From Diorhabda sublineata (lineage: Eukaryota > Arthropoda > Insecta > Coleoptera > Chrysomelidae), in NCBI RefSeq assembly GCF_026230105.1, contig NC_079474.1, positions 32,936,294 to 33,000,293 of the forward strand: a DNA stretch of 64,000 nt, in the 5' to 3' direction. Positions 11,501-23,669 of this stretch are shown here, piece after piece. Made by a program: the position numbers and the translations under genes. Below the pieces are notes generated by a model that was given only the letters and a program-made list of their open reading frames with translations, searched no databases and was not told the origin of the DNA. Position 1 is the stretch's first letter. Every line of letters begins with the position of its first letter.

Positions 11501-14500
11501 TTCTTTCATTTTTATTCCCAAAATTGATTTTCATTTAAGAAAAATTGCTAGTACAAACATTTTTTGAAAATCTTCATCATAACCTCACAAAATTTCAAAA
11601 TAATCCATGTAACTGTATGGTTTATGATGTTACTTAATGGGTTATTCCTCTCGTTTATTTTTATTTCCAAAATTGACTATAATTTTTATATGCATGTGAT
11701 CTATTATTTGATAAAATTTTACAATTCACTATATTTATTGTTATAAGTCCCGAAATTAAAAGTCCCTTAATAAGTAGAAGAGGTCTAAAATCAATATCAG
11801 TTATCAGCAAAAAAAACTACTACTTTCTGACATCTTCGAGTCCGATTAATTTCACCAGACTCTTATTACATCGATAAGTTGATAGATTTTGTTACAGATG
11901 GAGAATCTGAGATATCACAATAGTCACGCCCATCATCTAAGGCATCAACAGCATACCTCGGTACCAAACAGTCCCAACGAATCAGATTTGGGACGTAACG
12001 CTACTAAAACTGGTCCAAATTCAGCTTCTACTTCCCCTATTAGTGCCAACAAAAGAGATCAACATCAACCGTCTCCCGTTGATTCTTACAATTACGTAAG
12101 AACAAGTAGATCAGAGGTAAAGTCCTTTTAGTTTTCTTAAAGATAACGAAACTTTATTTCAGTACTCAAATATAAGTTGATGGTATAGTTATTAAAAATA
12201 ACCGCAAACCTGGAAATATTCTTATTACACGTACGACACGACATATAATTAATTATCATTATTGAATATTTTAATTGAGCAAACTACCCATCAACTTATA
12301 GATTCTACTTTCTATTACTTATCCTTTTATGGATACAACTACCGTTTAAATATTAATATGGAATTATATGGGTTCGAAATAATTTGAAACGGTTTGATGG
12401 ATGATAATATAAATAAAATGAATAATTGGTTTAAAATAGGTGAAGGTCTGATAGACAGATTTGTTTCTGTTGAGAGGTATTAATATATTAACGTTTTAAA
12501 TGTTTTTTTTTACAGATAAATTGATTTATGAACCATTAAGCAAACTTAACATCAATCAATTTCGGTTAAAGTATAATCACAAGTAAATCAATAGTACAGT
12601 GATTTAAATAGAAAATAATTCACTGAAAAGATATTGAAACCCTAGATATTTTTGTTTTAGCATTATCCATTTTATATTATATTTATCTATATATTTATTT
12701 TATATTATAAATATGGTTTTTGATTCCTCTAAAGTCATTTAAGGAGCCAAAGGAATATAGACTTGTGCAACATTGTTCTGATTTTAATCCTTTTAGTTGT
12801 TATCATACTTTCTCAACTGAAGACCCAGTCCATGTAACAGTATGGTCTTTTTAATTGATCCGTTTGAGAAAACATTTGCTGTTACAAATTATGTTTGATA
12901 CTTTTTATCATAAACTCATAGTTTTGATATATTCAATGTTATGAAGGCGTTCTTATTGGTTTGTTTTGTTTTTAAAAAGGTTTCGATTCAAAAATATTCA
13001 AAAAAAAGATTTCTATATTTACATTTTCACTTTTTTAGTAAATTTCAATTTCAAAATATGAATATGATGTTTAGATTGTAAATATTGCTTTTCTGATCAT
13101 ATTTTTCAACTTGATAAATCCCAAATTCAACTTGAATTATAATGAATAACCAACATGTATTGGAAAATATTCAATGTCATAAGGCGTTGCTTTGTGTCCT
13201 AATTGGCTTGTTTTGTTTTTTAAAATGTTTACAGAAAAATATTCAGAAAAAGAGTTCTATATTTCTATTTTTTGGTAAATTTCAATATTAAAATGTAAGT
13301 ATTACAGGATTTAAATGTTTCTAACCACTCTTCAAATGATTTTTTTGATAAGAAACTACAAAAAGATACTAAAAATGTATGCAAGAAATAAAAAAACCAT
13401 CAGTTGATTATTTTTTGAATTTTTGTTATTTTGATTTATTCCTGTTATTCAAAGTTGATAACTTCCTTTTAGATTAAAATAATTGCTTTTAGGCTAATCT
13501 TTTTCAAATTCTTTTTGATGTTTTCCAAATTTTATCCTCATTTTTGTTGTAAAAACCATTTTACTTAAACTATAATCAATGCATTTCAAAATATGAATGC
13601 GAAGATTATACTTTGTATTCTAATTAATTTACTTTATTGTTAAAAAGATTTTGATGGAAAAATATTCGAAAAAAGACATCTACTTGTCCATTTTTACCCT
13701 TTTGTTAAATTTTTATTGGTAATTGTGAATATGACAATATCTAACTGTTTTTAACCATTTTTATTATTACTTTTTTTCAATATAAAGGGACTGTTACATG
13801 TACTAAGCCATTTTCATTCATTCAATAATAAGAAAAAAAACTAAAAATATCCAAATGAGTGCAAATGATAAGAACACCATATCAGTTGGCCATTTTATTG
13901 AATTTTTCTTTTTTTAATTATATTCGAGCTATCTAAGGTTCTAAAAGTTCCTTTTACTTTGTAATAATTGCTTATTTTATCATATTTTTTATAATTTTTG
14001 AATTTTATTCTTATTTTTGTTGTAAAAATGTTTTGTTAAAAGTATAATGAATCACCAACATATTAATCAAGATAGATTTGAAGATACACACTTACCGTCA
14101 CTTAATTCTTGAAATAAGTTTCTAAAAAATTACCAAGCTCCAATGCACGCTTAAAAGTGTCTGTAAGTACAAAAAATCACAGAAAAACCACCGCAACAAA
14201 ACTTTCCAAACATAACCTCAAAATAGTGAACCTCTCCCTTTGTATCAAGTACTACTATTTGTTGTTTTTTTTTTAAATATGGTAGATGGATTATTCTTCT
14301 TTTTTATATAATGAAGACTTTGCTTATATAATTACACAGTTACAAAAGACTATTCTAGAATTTCAGATCAACTATAAAAACAAAAAAAAAATGACAGATG
14401 AAATTAAAAAAAAAATGTTAAACATTCAAACATTAATTTATAAATTTTGTTTTGTCTTATAATAATGTGAAACGGTAAAGATAAAAACAAAAATACTGTT

Positions 14501-17500
14501 TGTACAACGTCTACCAACGTTTAGAATGTAATTTCCCCAAATAAACGAGCAGTGATTTCATTCACACTTTTGACATACAGCTACAAATACGACACAAATA
14601 TTAAAATTGCTCAACGAAGCGACTCTTTATTAATAATTTTGTATACATAACCTATAAAATATGTCTTGAAGAACATTTAATTATAAAATAATACACAAAA
14701 TAATTGTAATTGTAACCCGCAACTATTTGTTATTGAACTTAATACTTATTAAAGCATCTAGTGAATAAAAAAATTATAGATGCTCAAACGATAAAATTAA
14801 CTCTCACAGTGTTGCCAAATCGAAATTATCACGTTAGATTTCAGATTTTATTGATGATAAGTAAAATAACAAAACATATTATGAATGAAGTTGTCAAAAT
14901 AGTTACGTACTCGATTATGACGTCATTTATTTTCTACTTAGGACCAACTTCAAGGTCAAAACGATCTTTACAACGTGAGCGTCGCCAATTCGGAAGCAGA
15001 CGAAGATGTTACGAGCTCTCTGAACACGTTACTCGATACACGACCCGATTCCGCAACGGGAAATTGTAACAGCGACAGCGATCGCATCGTTTGGACTTAC
15101 AATGCACCGATTTCCGATCAACACAAATTCGCTCATGCGCTATCGAACGGAAGTAGCTCTTCGCATAGCAACGCTTCTCCGACATCTTCGAGTCCGTTAC
15201 ATTCTACCGGATCTCCCGCTTCGCCTACTTCAGTGTCTTCCTCTGTGATGTCCAGCCATTCAGGTATTTCAGGTATATATATATGACATAATCACGTGAT
15301 TACCTAGTTATTAAATTTTTTTGGAGTGAATAATTATTTAATTGTAATTTTTTTTGTAGGATCAAAACGAACTCCATACGGTCTTTCTAATGGACCTACG
15401 GGGCAACTACCGGGAGGCGGCGATTACAGTGTTTCAGAAGCGGTATCGAATATTTCCAGTCCAGATTATCATGACGATGATATAGTCGGTTTACGAGATT
15501 GCGTTATGGAAATTAGTGATCATAGTGATAGTGACAGTACTTTGTTAGTGTCAGAACCTCGACAGAGGCATGTTAGAGTACATAACAGTAATTCGATGGG
15601 TAGTGGTAATTCGGACGGTAGTGATCATCGAATTGTGATACAAGTGAAAGGACCCGATAAGGATAGACATAGACAGAGTGATAGTATGTCGACGTTGAAA
15701 GAAGATAGCGATAGTTATCAGGTGATTGTGTTTTTTTTTGTGACAAGTGTCATGTTTATTTTAGTATTACCACCGGGAGCTTTAATTTATCATTTTGTAG
15801 TGTTGCATTGTGGTGTATAAAACAAATGGTTGATGGGTTAATTTATCATTTTAGGTATCGAATGACGTATTACAAGATTTAGAACACGAAGAAGACGGTT
15901 TTCGGGAGATATCTAATAATAAATCGTCTCCGTTATCTTCGGAAGATGAAAGTGATGTAGAAAGTCTTCATAGTTTTCACTATTCACCTAAAGCGGTCGA
16001 TATGCCTTCCGCTATCAGACTTGCGAAAAGGTTGTATAGTCTCGATGGTTTTAAGAAATCTGACGTTTCTAGACATCTTAGTAAAAAGTATGTACATATT
16101 CTGAATTTTTTTTAGATTATGAATGATTTTTTAAATTATTTAATATTGTTTACGGAATTATCTGTAAAACATTTTAATGATTTTTTTGATCAAGTTATTA
16201 GGTCTTAAAAGTTTAAATTTCTTAGTACTTGAATCCGTCAATTACTATTACATACATCAAATTTGAAAAAAAAAACTTCATTCTACAGTGAATTCGACCA
16301 AGTTTGAAAAAGCTTCCGCTAAATTTTGATACCCCTGTAAATTAGAGTCAAACACAATTAACACGACAAATTTAAAAATTTTGAAAAACTTTTGCCAAAT
16401 TATAAGGGACCTTCACAAAATTTGTAAAAACTCGCCAAATTTTGAAAAAGCATTCGTCAAATTCATGAAACTTGATACGTTGCAAGAAGCTTCGTCAAAT
16501 TTTGATATTCCTGTGTATAAAAAATTTGGAAAAACTTTGTCAAACACAATGAACGCGAAAAATTTCAAGATTTTGAAATTTCGTTCGCCAAATTTTAAAG
16601 GAACCTCCACCAAATTTCCAAACTCGCCAAATTTTGAAAGAGAATTCGCCAAATTTTTGGAAAAATAGCTGCTAAAGTTTAATCTAAGTTCTAAAAAATT
16701 TTGAAAAACATGTATATTGAAAAAACCTTCGATATATTTAAAAGAAACATCATAAAACATGCTGAACTTTCGCGAAATTTTAGAGAAACCTTCACAAAAT
16801 TTGAAAAACTCGTCAAATTTTTAAAAAGCATTGGTCAAATTCATAAAACTTGATACGTTGCAAAAAGCTTCATCAAATTTTGATATTCCTGTGTATAAAA
16901 AATTTTGAAAAACTTCGTCAAACACAATGAACACGAAAAATTTCAAGATTTAGAAAAACTTTCGCCAAATTTTGAAAAAGAACTCCACAAATTTATAAAA
17001 CTTTAGATATTGGAAGAAACTTCGCCAAATTTTTGGAAAAATACTCGCAAAATTTTGAAAATCTCATATATTCAGTCTTTCTGCTAATATTTTAAAAAAT
17101 CGTGGCTAAAAATGGGAAATTCGCCAAATTGATAAATATGTACATTAAAATGTCAATTATTAAAAAAGCATTCTCCAAGTTTTGAAATCCTCATATATTG
17201 CCACACATCGCCAAATTTTAAAAGAACATTCGTAAACATTCATAAAGCTCCAAATATTATCGTCAAATTTTAAGAGAACACTCGCCAAATTCATAAAATT
17301 TCATATATTGAAAGATCTTACGCCAAATTTTAAAAGAATCTCGCCAAATTCATAAGATTCCACATTTATATTAAAATATTTCACGCCAATTTTTGAAAAA
17401 ATACTTGCCAAGCTCATAAAATTTAATATATTAAAAGATCCTACGCCAAATTTTAAAGAATACTCGCCAAATTTATAACTCTTTATATATTTCGCCAAAT

Positions 17501-20500
17501 TTTAAAGAATCAAGCCAAATTCATAAGATGCCATGTTGGTATTAAAAGATTTCACGCCAAATTTTGAAAAATTTTTGCCAAATTCATAAAATTTCATATA
17601 TTAAAAGATCTTATGCCAAAATTTTAAAAGAATACTCGCCAAATTCATAACACTTCATATATTGAAAGATATTTGGCCAAATTTTAAATGATTACGTACC
17701 AAATTCATAAATCTTTATATATTAAAAGATCTTTTGTCAAATTTCTGGAAATCCCAAATGTTAAAATTCTTAAAACTTCAGATATTGAAAAACATTGCCA
17801 AATTAAAAAAAACAATCGCCACAACTGATTAACTCACTAAGTTTCAAGGGCATCAGTTGAATTGAAAGTACCTTCACCACATATTAAAAGAACACTTTGC
17901 CAAATTTTTAAAAAACTTTATTCGAATTGGCTAAATTTGAAAACAACAGACAAAATTTCAAAGTTTTAAAGGACATTCACAAACTTTAGAAATATATACT
18001 TATGTATTTGAAAAAATCAATGTTTCTTCTTTTTTGCCAAGATTCTATTTGAATCAATTTTTTTCCAGTAACGATTTTAGTAGAGCAGTGGCAGAAGAAT
18101 ACCTGAAATATTTTGACTTCGAAAAAGATACCTTAGATATAGCTTTAAGAAAGTTCCTGAAGCAGTTCTCTCTCACCGGCGAAACTCAAGAGAGGGAACG
18201 AGTTCTTGTTCATTTTTCCAAGAGATATTTAGACTGTAATCCCGGATCTTTCAATTCTCAAGGTTCGAAAACAACATTTTCCCGTTGATAAAACAGAAAT
18301 AAATTTTTTTTGATGTTCTAGATGCCGTACACACTTTAACTTGTGCCATTATGTTGCTCAACACAGATATACACGGCCAAAATATAGGAAGGAAAATGAC
18401 TTGTAACGAATTCATAGAAAATTTAGCTGGTTTAAACGAGTGCGAAAATTTCCCGAGGGATGTTTTAAAACAGTTGTATCACGCGATCAAAAATTATCCT
18501 CTGGAATGGGCGTTGTAAGTAGCCAGTTTTTTCCACAAATATTACAGAATTCAAACCTCGACCAACTTGATCTAAATGTCTTTATGCAAATATTTTCCAT
18601 TTTTCCAATTCTAAATAAGACAATTTAGCAAAAATATCCAAGCTTTTAGGTCCAGGTGTTGAAGAGAACCAGAATTTAATCCCTACATCTCTTTTACGCT
18701 TTTTCTTCATACTATTTTCCATCTAAATTTAATTGTAGTCCCTTTTTGAACTCTTAATGTTAGAAAAATATCAACTGTTTTAGGTCTAGGAATTATTGAG
18801 CAGGATAATTCATGATTCAAATCTGTTTTTAGGTTACTTTTGCTTTCCTTGATACATAATGTAGTCTACACTATTCCTTTTCCCTCTTATTTCTGTAAAG
18901 ATACCACTTTCAACCCCCTTCTGGGTTCAACCAGGCTTGTTTGGTCTAAACTTACTCCTTTTCCATATTTTTATTATAAAAGTTGCATCCACTTTCAACC
19001 GTATTCCAGTTTCTACTAGGCTTTATCTAACATAGAACTTTTGGTCTATATTGTAAGATACTTCCTCTTCATATAGTTTTTTGGTCTAAACTATCCCCTT
19101 TTCAAAATTACTACTCTGAAGATTGCATCCACTTTCAGTTCCTCTTTCAACCCTCTTCCAGTTTCTACTAGGCTTCATCCAACAAAGAACTTTTGGTCCA
19201 TATGTGTAGGATATTTTCTCTTCATACAGTTTTTTGATCTAAACAGTCTCTTTTTCCAAATTACTATTCGAAGACTTCCAGTTCCACTTTCAACCGTCTT
19301 CCAGTTTCTACTAGGCTTTATCAAACATGGAACTTTTGACCTATTTGTGTGGTACACTTTCTGTTCATACATTTTTCTTCTTCCTTATTCATCTTACTAT
19401 GTTGAAGTAATTATAGTATCCTAACTTCTAAATTTAGGGATGAAGAACCCGAAGAAAGAAATAGTGTACAAGTTCAACCCAGAAGTACGGATAGCAGTAA
19501 CATTGGAGGTAATCCTTTCCTTGAGATACCAGTTATGGCTAATGCCGTTGAATACAAGAAAGGATATGTCATGAGGAAATGTTGTTACGAAGCTAACGCC
19601 AAAAGAAGTGAGTTTTGTTCAATGGTTTTCACAATAGCTTTATAGAAAATTGTTCCCATTAGTTTAAATCAGTAAAGGGTTGGTATAAAAGAAACCGAAA
19701 AAAGTTAAAATATACTTTTATATACTTGCTTAGAAATAGTTCATATGGACCATGTCGTGAGCCGATATCAATTATGGTATGAAACTTGATTGAAAGTAGT
19801 TCATATGAACAGTTTTGTAAGTCAACATCAACTATAATATTAAGATTGTTTGGAAGTAGTTTAAATGAACCATTTTAAATTCAACATCAACCATAGCATT
19901 CAGCTTGCTTAGAAGTAGTTCAAATGAACCATTTTGTAAACCAACATCAATTATGGTGTGAAACGTGTTTCAAAGTAGTTCAAATGAATCATTTTATAAG
20001 TTAACATCAACTATAGCATTCAGCTTGTTTAGAAGTAGTTAAAATGAACCATTTTGTAAACCAACATCAATTATGATGTGAAACGTATTTCAAAGTAGTT
20101 GAAATGAACCATTTTATGAACCAATATCAATTGTGATGTAAAAAGTGTTACGGAGTAGTTCTTATGAACCATTTTATAAGTCAGCATCGATTAAGGTACT
20201 TCCTATTTTTAATTTGGTATTAAAAATCAATAAACAAATGGAAAAATAGGGAGATCAATAGAAATGGGGTAAATATTTTTATTAAACCAATTCAAAATTT
20301 CAAAACTTTCATAAACAGTTTTGGAAACATTTTTTCCTGGATGATCATGAACCTTTAGATGATTCATAATGTGTGGGGACCTCTGTGTGTTTTTAACTAA
20401 TTTTTAATGTCATGTAGCAGAATCGAAAAGACATTTCGTTTGATTATGTACTTGATGCTTTATTAAGTCCCACATGGAATCTTTCTTATATGTATAAAAG

Positions 20501-23477
20501 CTTCCATACTTAACCTAAAAATATTTATAGCTTCATCTTTTATGTGAATTGCTACTTGTTTTAGTCTATAAAAAATTCATTTTGATTACATAACCTCACC
20601 TTTTGATGATTTCTTGTTATCTTCAAATATCTAATTTTACTTCTACCTGCAAGAATTTTTTTGATAGTCCAATAATAATGGGGTATCAAAATAAAAAAAA
20701 TACTCTTTAATTTGGACGTTAATTGTACTAAAATATTTATTTATATTTTATTGGTATTCCTTATTTTGTTTATATACAGGTAGGTGAATATTGTGTTATT
20801 TTGTTTAATTATTCTGTAGCTTTATTTTTTCTAAAAAAAATCTGAAGGATCAAAATGGTATGTTAAAAAGATATTGTTTGTTGTATCTCTTGATTTAATT
20901 TCTGGAATATTGCCTCCATTTTATTTTTTTATGACAACCAATGTATTTTTCATATAATAATGACACAATTTTTTGGTATGAGATACTACACCCCTTTCAT
21001 TTTTTTTCAATTCATATGTATATAAAAAACCCTTTTGTACCTTATATTGAAAATTGATGACAACATAAATAAAACCAAAATAATAGTAAAGAACAAAAAT
21101 CAAAACCACTGATATATATTGATGTCACGATTCCCTGACACCCATTAATATCTATTGTGCCCTTGCCTCCAATCAATTTCCGATAACTGTCCCTGAAACT
21201 AATAGTTTATTCCCGATCCTTTAATGAATTCTAACAGTTTGAATAAGTCTTCCTGAACTATCCAGCTTGCAAAGATTCTGTAATGCTTTGGATTCATCAA
21301 GTATGTGGATAAATATTTCCTCTTCTACTTCACATAATCTACAATTGTCTCTTCAGATCTTCTCTTATCATGGTTTCCTATTAGTACATTTTCATTAATC
21401 AGTCCTCTACTGGTTGGTCTAGCAACTTCAGCTCAGTCTTCCTGCTCTATCCAGTTTGCTATGATTCTGTAATGCTTTGGATTCATGAAGTATGTGGATA
21501 AATATTTCCTCTTCTATCTCACATAATCTGCAATTGTTTTTTCCATAAGTTTTAGATTCTTGAAATGTCCATTCATGCAGCAATATACTATTAGAACTTC
21601 AGTTAAAACTTTTAATGCAGATTTGATCTTGTTAACTCATTCTCTGGATCTCTTCTGGTCATAGTTTAATAGTACATTTTCTTTATTCAGCCCTGACTCT
21701 ATTGGTTGGTCTAGCAGCTCCAGTTCAGTCTTCCTGCTCAATCCAGTTTGCTAAGATTCTGAAATGCTTTGGATTCATGAAGTATGTGGATAAATATTTC
21801 CTCTTCTACTTCACATAATCTGCAATTGTTCTTTTCCACAAGTTTCTTGAGGTGTCCACTCAGATAGCAGCATCTTGCTAGAACTTTTAATGATTTTTAT
21901 TGAGGCATTCTTTGGATGGATCTCTTCTGCTCATATTTTTCCAAAAGTATATTTTCTCCCCTTAGCTATAATTAATTAATTTTCGTCGAACAAGCTCAAA
22001 TTCTTCTACTGATAGCTGATGCACATCAGTTAGTTTGAAAGGGACATTGCAAGCTGCCGCTTCATTCTTTATTAGTGTTCACTTTGACTTCAATTATTTT
22101 TTGCAAAAAACTTTTAATCAAGTCAAAATTAATGAAAAAAAAAATAACGTTAAATACGTTTTTAGAATGCTTAATAGATGATTCAGAAATAAATTTGTAC
22201 TCTGCTTCTGTATGAGTCATAGGCAATGAGAAAATCCTAAATCTACAACTGCACCAACGCAAAATTATTAGTCTCTGAAGATGATGATTTATTTATCGAA
22301 ACGTCAGACACTATAATTATGAATTTTGTTGTTGTCGTGTTCAGTAAAAAAGTATATGAAAATATTTTTTTGAATATTGTGAAAAGTGACGGTTTCTAAT
22401 CGATAATCCCTCAACTGAATCGCCCATTAAGCCTGCAAAGCATGTTGCAATACAAAATAGCTGTTTCGAAGGCCTTTGCTGCATTTTTTTAGCACCGTTT
22501 CACAAACGTAGCTGGAAGATGTTTTATTGCACACTCCGAGACCTGGTGCTGTATTTACACAAGGACGAAAACGGCTTCAGGAAGAATCAGATGGGGGATA
22601 ATTTACATAACGCCATCAGGATACATCACGCGTTGGCTACCAAGGCTTCGGATTATACCAAAAAACAGTACGTCTTTAGATTACAGACTGCAGATCAAGC
22701 GGAATATCTCTTTCAAACTAGGTACTATAAATAAATTTCTAATGCAAAAATTTTTATATTTTTCTTCGTGTTTTTTAATAGTGATTCAAAGGAATTGCAA
22801 TCTTGGATAGACACGATCAATTTCGTGAGTGCGAGTTTTTCAGCGCCGCCGTTGGAAGCAGCCGTTGGTTCCCAGAAGAAATTCCAGAGGCCGTTGCTAC
22901 CATGCAGTCACACTAAATTATCTTTGGTAAGGTTTCGTCCCCATTTAGATGATGATTTTTTTTTTTTTATTCGGAAAATGAAAATCGTTTTTATTTTTTC
23001 TGTAGAGAGAACAACTAGCGGATCATGAGGAGAGAGTAATGAGACTGGGAGCTATGTTGGATGATCATCGGAAATCTCCACCAGAAAAAGGATCAAAATC
23101 ACAAGTCATACAAAACTATAAGGAAAAGGAAACTTATCTAACTTATGAGGTTCGATACCATCACGTTTATATTAATTATTTATTTAATTATTGTTTATTT
23201 ACAGTTGAAACGGTATAAGACTTATAGTTTGATGTTGCGTTCAAAGATGTCGCATTATCCGGAACTGACGGTCAGTTTGGCGGAAAACTCTATTGGCGAA
23301 GCGGACGAAACGCTGGCGGGCGCGATTGGACCATCTGTGTGCTTGTTGGACGAGACGGGAGGTGGCGTCGTGGCGCCTCCATTACCGGATCGCCCTTCTC
23401 CCACTGTGAATAGGTACAGTTACAGACAGGCCATTTACAATCGCAATTTGCTCAACGGGGACGTGGACGCGGGTTGA
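8535..23477 (+). CDS. Efa6: Efa6: ARF6 guanine-nucleotide exchange factor (PDZ-Sec7-PH-coiled coil), 5' exons not found
   Basis: Fifteen exons join in phase to 3036 nt (1011 codons plus stop): 8535-8601, 8702-8755, 8816-8946, 10219-10509, 11898-12116, 14942-15272, 15360-15721, 15855-16087, 18069-18262, 18322-18514, 19438-19607, 22493-22721, 22782-22926, 23006-23149, 23205-23477, all with AG/GT borders. Residues 1-41 are the end of a PDZ domain (VGDVILKVNETDV). About 85-530 is a low-complexity Ser/Asp-rich linker holding IVWTYNAP. About 538-692 is the Sec7 domain, with the exchange glutamate in FSLTGETQERERV (E601 of this fragment) and the second motif MLLNTDIHGQN. About 735-845 is the PH domain (KKGYVMRKCCYEAN, then RSWKMFYCTLRDLVLYLHK). 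A coiled coil and a proline-rich tail end at the TGA. Known role of the EFA6/PSD family: loading GTP on ARF6 at the plasma membrane, with effects on cortical actin and microtubules. The start codon lies upstream, not found or outside the window. The Sec7-PH identity is very secure. Confidence 0.95.
9195..9445 (-). pseudogene. mariner/Tc1-like transposase relic in Efa6 intron 3
   Basis: The minus strand reads YDFYLFPKVKPTLK after a damaged 'YHPPYSPDL' (about 9360-9280). SVEAVRKAASVLREI follows near 9260-9215, as in the mariner C-terminus ('F.S.E.V..A....L..I'). Upstream, about 9440-9380, weak remnants of the 'HDNARPH' region are visible. It is antisense to Efa6. Confidence 0.5.
10675..10840. 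repeat. Dispersed repeat, copy 1 (paired with 52200-52362)
   Basis: This segment (with CGACAGGTCTTCATCGT, a TTTCGCG core, then GGGAGATTC) is similar in order and sequence to 52200-52362. The two copies are about 42 kb apart and in the same orientation. The family was not recognised. Confidence 0.6.
10925..11270. repeat. Two direct ~120-bp repeats in Efa6 intron 4
   Basis: The segment beginning CACCAGGTATCTCACAGGTC (10978) recurs as CACCAGGTACCTTATAGGTA (about 11110). Both continue to a TATATATTT..ACAAT(T)TCATAACGAATTT block. The two copies are clearly diverged. Confidence 0.7.
11270..11695. repeat. Three tandem ~150-bp repeats in Efa6 intron 4
   Basis: The block AATCTTCATCATAACCTCAC, then TTATTCC and CAAAATTGATT, repeats about every 150 bp near 11371, 11521 and 11670. 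Confidence 0.8.
12900..14060. repeat. Diverged ~300-bp repeats in Efa6 intron 5
   Basis: A unit with ATTCAATGT-ATGAAGGCGTT, TTGGTTTGTTTTGTTTTTAA and AAAAATATTC appears near 12935, 13170 and 13600, with weaker remains near 13850. Copies are AT-rich and strongly diverged. No coding potential was seen. Confidence 0.6.
16260..17910. repeat. Degenerate minisatellite (CGCCAAATTTTGAAAA family) filling Efa6 intron 8
   Basis: Dozens of irregular units built from TCGCCAAATT followed by either TTGAAAAA or CATAAAATTTCATATATTGAAAG run through nearly the whole intron between the two exons that begin the Sec7 domain. Unit length varies from about 25 to 60 bp. Open frames on both strands (for example 16381-16668 + and 16413-16760 -) are products of the repeat, not genes. 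Confidence 0.9.
18895..19385. repeat. Three and a half tandem ~145-bp repeats in Efa6 intron 10
   Basis: CCAGTTTCTACTAGGCTT recurs near 19008, 19159 and 19301, each followed by AACTTTTGG(T/A)C and TCTTCATA. A partial copy lies near 18915. Confidence 0.8.
19725..20205. repeat. Eight tandem 60-bp repeats in Efa6 intron 11
   Basis: AGTAGTTCAAATGAACCATT recurs at almost exactly 60-bp steps from about 19736 to 20154. Each copy is followed by an AACATCAATTATGGTGTGAAA-like segment that alternates between two forms (TATGGTGTGAAACG and ATAGCATTCAGCTTG). Confidence 0.9.
21240..21905 (-). repeat. Three tandem copies of a LINE RNase H-type C-terminal fragment
   Basis: Related segments start near 21248, 21437 and 21729. 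On the minus strand the third copy reads LSGHLKKLVEKNNCRLCEVE then EEIFIHILHES. This is the pattern 'TGH..L..HL......CR.C..E.ET..HIL..C' found where the RNase H domain of insect non-LTR elements passes into the C-terminal zinc motif. Frames are broken by stops. Copies one and two share the CRLC-EEEIF-HILHESKA part. It sits in Efa6 intron 11, antisense to the gene. Confidence 0.6.
22262..22330 (+). ncRNA. Hammerhead ribozyme-like motif (probably from a Penelope-like element)
   Basis: The core pieces appear in order: CTGAAGA (22275-22281, fits CUGANGA), a short stem-loop segment that can close with GAT/ATC, CGAAAC (22297-22302) and GTC (22303-22305, a normal cleavage triplet). The flanks TTATTAGTCT and AGAC..ATAATTAT can pair as stem I, with GTCT/AGAC adjacent to the core. 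Penelope-like elements are known to carry minimal type I hammerheads in their terminal repeats. Activity is not shown, and stem II is weak. Confidence 0.4.
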
Positions 23478-23669
23478 GGGAGGCGTTTGTGCTGGTGGCA
23501 TGCTTGGTGTTGAGGTTTATTCTTTTTTTTTTATCTATCTGTCGAAGTATTTTTTTTTAATTTCGTTTGATGGTGGAGTTTCTATTACTTTTGATTAAAC
23601 GGCTAGAGGTTGATAATGAAATGTTGATAAATGCAGAAAGATGAATCGATACTAAACGAAAATGTAGTT

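Noticed and set aside
16381..16760. Overlapping ORFs on both strands (95 and 115 codons)
   Set aside because: Both lie in the intronic CGCCAAATT minisatellite and repeat its periodicity; not genes.
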